A stretch of DNA of 64,000 bases from CAVYBY01 sp963766935 (lineage in GTDB: Bacteria > Actinomycetota > UBA4738 > HRBIN12): assembly GCA_963766935.1 (NCBI GenBank), contig CAVYBY010000002.1, positions 1-64,000 of the forward strand, in the 5' to 3' direction. Position numbers and translations under genes: made by a program. Below are positions 63,584 to 64,000 of this stretch, piece by piece; within the stretch, counting starts at the first letter, position 1; every line of letters starts with the position of its first letter. The notes under the pieces are model-generated. The model was not told the origin of the DNA, searched no databases, and saw nothing but the letters and a program-made list of their open reading frames with translations.

Positions 63584-63627
63584 CGCTCTCTACCTCCGCT
63601 TCTTGGGCTCCGCTGTCGGCCGCCCGC

Positions 63628-64000
63628 TCAGGCCGCGCCGGCCATCTCGGCGGCACTGGCGAGCCCGCGTCGCACGAACACGTCCACCACGTGCTTCTTG
63701 TAGGTGTCGGAACCGCGGACGTCGCTGACCGGGGTGGCGACCTCCGCCGCAAGGCGACCGGCCTCCGCGAAGGCTTCCTCGCCGGGTGTGGCGCCGGCGA
63801 GCGACTGCTCGGCGGCGGTCGCCTTCGTGTTCGTGAGCCCGACCGCGGTCAGACCGATGCCGGCCCGCCCGATCGTTCCGTTGGACATCTCCAGATAGAC
63901 GGCGGCAGCGACCGTGGCGAAGTCGCCGATCTTGCGCTCCAGCTTCAGGTACGCGCCGCCGAACCGGGCGGGCGGTGACGGAACGCGGATCTCGGTGAGG
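63628..64000 (-). CDS. coxM: Aerobic CO dehydrogenase medium (FAD) subunit, N-terminus outside the window
   Basis: The reading frame is open from the window edge to the stop at 63628 and gives 123 residues of the C-terminal CO_deh_flav_C domain: LTEIRVPSPPARFGGAYLKLERKIGDFATVAAAVYLEM, GRAGIGLTAVGLTNTKATAAE and VSDVRGSDTYKKHVVDVFVRR. An ATG at 63888 is internal. Full CoxM is about 290 residues, so about 165 N-terminal residues with the FAD-binding motif lie beyond base 64000. It is the first gene of coxMSL here. Confidence 0.9.
   Translation of the reverse strand, partial: LTEIRVPSPPARFGGAYLKLERKIGDFATVAAAVYLEMSNGTIGRAGIGLTAVGLTNTKATAAEQSLAGATPGEEAFAEAGRLAAEVATPVSDVRGSDTYKKHVVDVFVRRGLASAAEMAGAA

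Overview
The window is a GC-rich (about two-thirds G+C) chromosomal segment of a soil- or water-type bacterium, most likely Actinomycetota or a Chloroflexota lineage with similar gene content. The evidence is many GTG starts, GTGA/ATGA stop-start overlaps, an F420-type luciferase-like oxidoreductase, a DUF222/HNH (13E12-type) protein under a TCGAAC-N4-GTTCGA SOS box, stand-alone LigD-type polymerase domains, zinc-ribbon/cyclase/ATPase/TPR giants and a form I CO dehydrogenase. I cannot fix the phylum from sequence alone. No rRNA, tRNA, CRISPR array, phage or insertion sequence was seen.

Layout. 1-6.1 kb: an operon of two paralogous Ord-like (2,4-diaminopentanoate dehydrogenase-type) genes around a class III aminotransferase, then a luciferase-like oxidoreductase, an XRE-cupin regulator and a C45 acyltransferase. 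The first 1.5 kb is broken by many frameshifts. 6.1-13.3 kb: SnoaL-like protein, alpha/beta hydrolase, lipoprotein, membrane protein, then DUF4331, TPR and NicO-type Ni/Co exporter. 13.3-28.7 kb: a cyclase-ATPase giant, OsmC, two LigD-type primase-polymerases flanking a HAF-repeat protein and a VOC protein, a GGQ release factor, gamma-glutamyltransferase-like protein, TauE, a NYN/OST-HTH RNA-biology protein, three very small genes and a secreted protein.

28.9-49.0 kb: two divergent carbohydrate loci meeting at 39.44-39.62 kb. The leftward locus (IclR regulator, RidA, D-threonine-aldolase-like enzyme, SDR, metallo-beta-lactamase-fold enzyme, alcohol dehydrogenase, ABC sugar importer, GH4) carries two copies of the palindrome TTCCGC-N3-GCGGAA, one before the regulator and one before ridA. 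The rightward locus (LacI regulator, ABC importer, membrane protein, GH13, MalK-type ATPase, GH1) has a near-consensus promoter with a LacI-type operator just downstream. Together they would import oligosaccharides or glycosides and hydrolyse them inside the cell.

49.0-58.3 kb: a second cyclase-ATPase giant, a secreted protein, YbaK-like deacylase, aldo/keto reductase, HxlR regulator divergent from YceI, nitrilase-family amidase, a GNAT remnant and the SOS-boxed DUF222/HNH gene. 58.2-64.0 kb (minus strand): aerobic CO dehydrogenase genes coxM (cut by the window edge), coxS and form I coxL, a 60-bp tandem repeat, an XdhC-YHS fusion, CoxG and a MocA-like nucleotidyltransferase.

Single-base frameshifts also interrupt three otherwise well-conserved genes (NYN protein, leftward MalK, GH4). 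With the broken left edge, this suggests residual assembly indels rather than widespread gene decay.
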